The position numbers and the translations under genes were made by a program. The notes below the pieces were generated by a model. The model was not told where the DNA came from. It saw only the letters and a list, made by a program, of their open reading frames with translations, and ran no database searches. A stretch of 5,608 bases of DNA from an uncultured Nitrosomonadales bacterium (GTDB taxonomy: Bacteria; Pseudomonadota; Gammaproteobacteria; Burkholderiales; Gallionellaceae), in the NCBI GenBank assembly GCA_903934275.1, contig CAIZNF010000378.1:1-5608 (forward strand). The letters are read 5' to 3'. Below are positions 4,850 through 5,608 of this stretch, piece by piece. Each line of letters opens with the position of its first letter. Position 1 is the stretch's first letter.

Positions 4850-5608
4850 ATTTTCAACCTCGATCCTTCCAGCCCATGCAACAGCAAACCGATGCCGGTT
4901 GAAAATTGTGGCGTTTTGACCAGGTTGGATAATCCGCCGACATAACGCGGGAGACTCAGACGCACCGGCATATGGAATATTTCCTCGCCCAGCTCCACCA
5001 TGCCGTACATGAGGCTGCTCCCGCCGGTGATCACAATGCTAAATCTCACCAAGTCGTCACAGCCTCTATGACGCAATTCTTTTCGCACTATCATGTACAA
5101 CTCTTTTACACGAGGCTCTATTAATCCCGCCAGTATTTGGCGTGACAACATGCGTGTACCGAGTTCGCCTACACATGGTACTTCGGTAGGAACATCACCA
5201 ACTAGCTGACGTAGGGCGCAGCCGTATTTAATCTTGATTTCTTCAGCATCTTTTGTCGTGGTGCGTAGCGCCATCTCGATGTCGTTGGTGATTTGGTCGC
5301 CCGCGATGGGAATTATTGCGGTGTGGCGGATTGAGCCGTGGGTGAAGATTGCTACCTTGGTGGTACCCCCTCCGATGTCAATCAGGCACACCCCCGAATC
5401 CTTCTCTTCGTCGGCCAGCACCGCCTTGCTGGATGCCAGCGGTCGCAAAATCATCTCGTTCACTTCAAGCCCGCAACGATGTGCGCATTCCTTGATGTTC
5501 TGGGATGCCTCCACCGCGCCGGTAACGATATGCACCTCCACTTTCAAGCGTCTCCCGCTCATGCCAAGCGGCTTCTTTATACCCTCTTGCTCGTCGATGC
5601 CAAAATCC
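4840..5608 (-). CDS. ftsA-like: FtsA-like cell-division protein, 5' end outside the window
   Basis: About 255 C-terminal residues are visible; the frame runs to the window edge (upstream residues EQEGIKKPLGMSG continue before the internal Met at 5560-5562). FtsA is an actin-family ATPase that anchors FtsZ to the membrane. Seen here: VHIVTGAVEASQNI (subdomain 1C end), the phosphate-2 motif DIGGGTTK (5356-5379; usual FtsA has Asp, not Lys, in last place), IPIAGDQITNDI, KIKYGCA, and the adenosine motif ITGGSSLMYGM (4999-5031), then EEIFHMPVRL. It ends GIGLLLHGLEGSRLKICP, stopping roughly 20-30 residues short of the amphipathic helix (typically ending WFxGNF) that tethers FtsA to the membrane. 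The next gene is not ftsZ. So this is probably a second, divergent FtsA or a truncated copy outside the dcw cluster. A 10-nt overlap couples it to the Trp-rich gene. Confidence 0.85.
   Translation of the reverse strand, partial: DFGIDEQEGIKKPLGMSGRRLKVEVHIVTGAVEASQNIKECAHRCGLEVNEMILRPLASSKAVLADEEKDSGVCLIDIGGGTTKVAIFTHGSIRHTAIIPIAGDQITNDIEMALRTTTKDAEEIKIKYGCALRQLVGDVPTEVPCVGELGTRMLSRQILAGLIEPRVKELYMIVRKELRHRGCDDLVRFSIVITGGSSLMYGMVELGEEIFHMPVRLSLPRYVGGLSNLVKTPQFSTGIGLLLHGLEGSRLKICP

Noticed and set aside
4840..5562. FtsA-like gene starting at the internal Met at 5560-5562
   Set aside because: The upstream 15 codons continue in frame and match conserved FtsA sequence (EQEGIKKPLGMSG), so the gene runs out of the window.
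1..5608. CRISPR array, tRNA, rRNA, insertion sequence or att site
   Set aside because: I saw no regularly spaced repeats, tRNA-like cloverleaf, rRNA segment, transposase or long terminal repeat pair on either strand.

Overview
The window looks like an accessory region of a beta- or gammaproteobacterium, probably beta. The best evidence is a divergent but clear proteobacterial FtsA, a MarR-free YafY-type WYL regulator and roughly 50% GC by eye. No rRNA, tRNA, CRISPR array, transposase or integrase is visible.

Left part (1-908, minus strand): a complete Sir2-family NAD-dependent deacylase gene with all main catalytic and zinc motifs. It is followed after 24 nt by the start of a second gene, cut by the window edge after 17 codons. 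That start (MKLYLDDERIAPDGWVQ, with a strong ribosome binding site) looks like a small receiver-fold family. The two genes are probably one operon.

Middle (909-2763): a 268-base divergent intergenic region with several short inverted repeats, then two plus-strand genes whose first 76 residues are about 74% identical by hand count. The first is a full HTH-WYL-WCX regulator. The second keeps only the HTH, joined to an unrelated C-terminal part. The duplication includes the ribosome binding site, which fixes both start codons. The WYL protein is the natural candidate for a ligand-responsive regulator of itself, the Sir2 operon, or both (inference).

Right part (2813-5608, minus strand): transcription runs leftwards from a 5'-truncated FtsA-like gene that is not followed by ftsZ and stops before the usual membrane-targeting helix. 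Then come an overlapping tryptophan-rich protein of unknown function, a protein with an N-terminal FtsK-gamma winged helix (the KOPS-reading domain) fused to about 240 residues I do not recognise, a small open frame resembling the extreme C-terminus of the DnaB helicase, and a 60-residue protein. Pieces of three housekeeping DNA/cell-division proteins (FtsA, FtsK, DnaB) lie in one short run without their normal partners. This suggests an integrated element or a remodelled island rather than a core locus; that reading is inference.

The two halves meet tail to tail at about 2763-2813, where a GC-rich hairpin could terminate leftward transcription.
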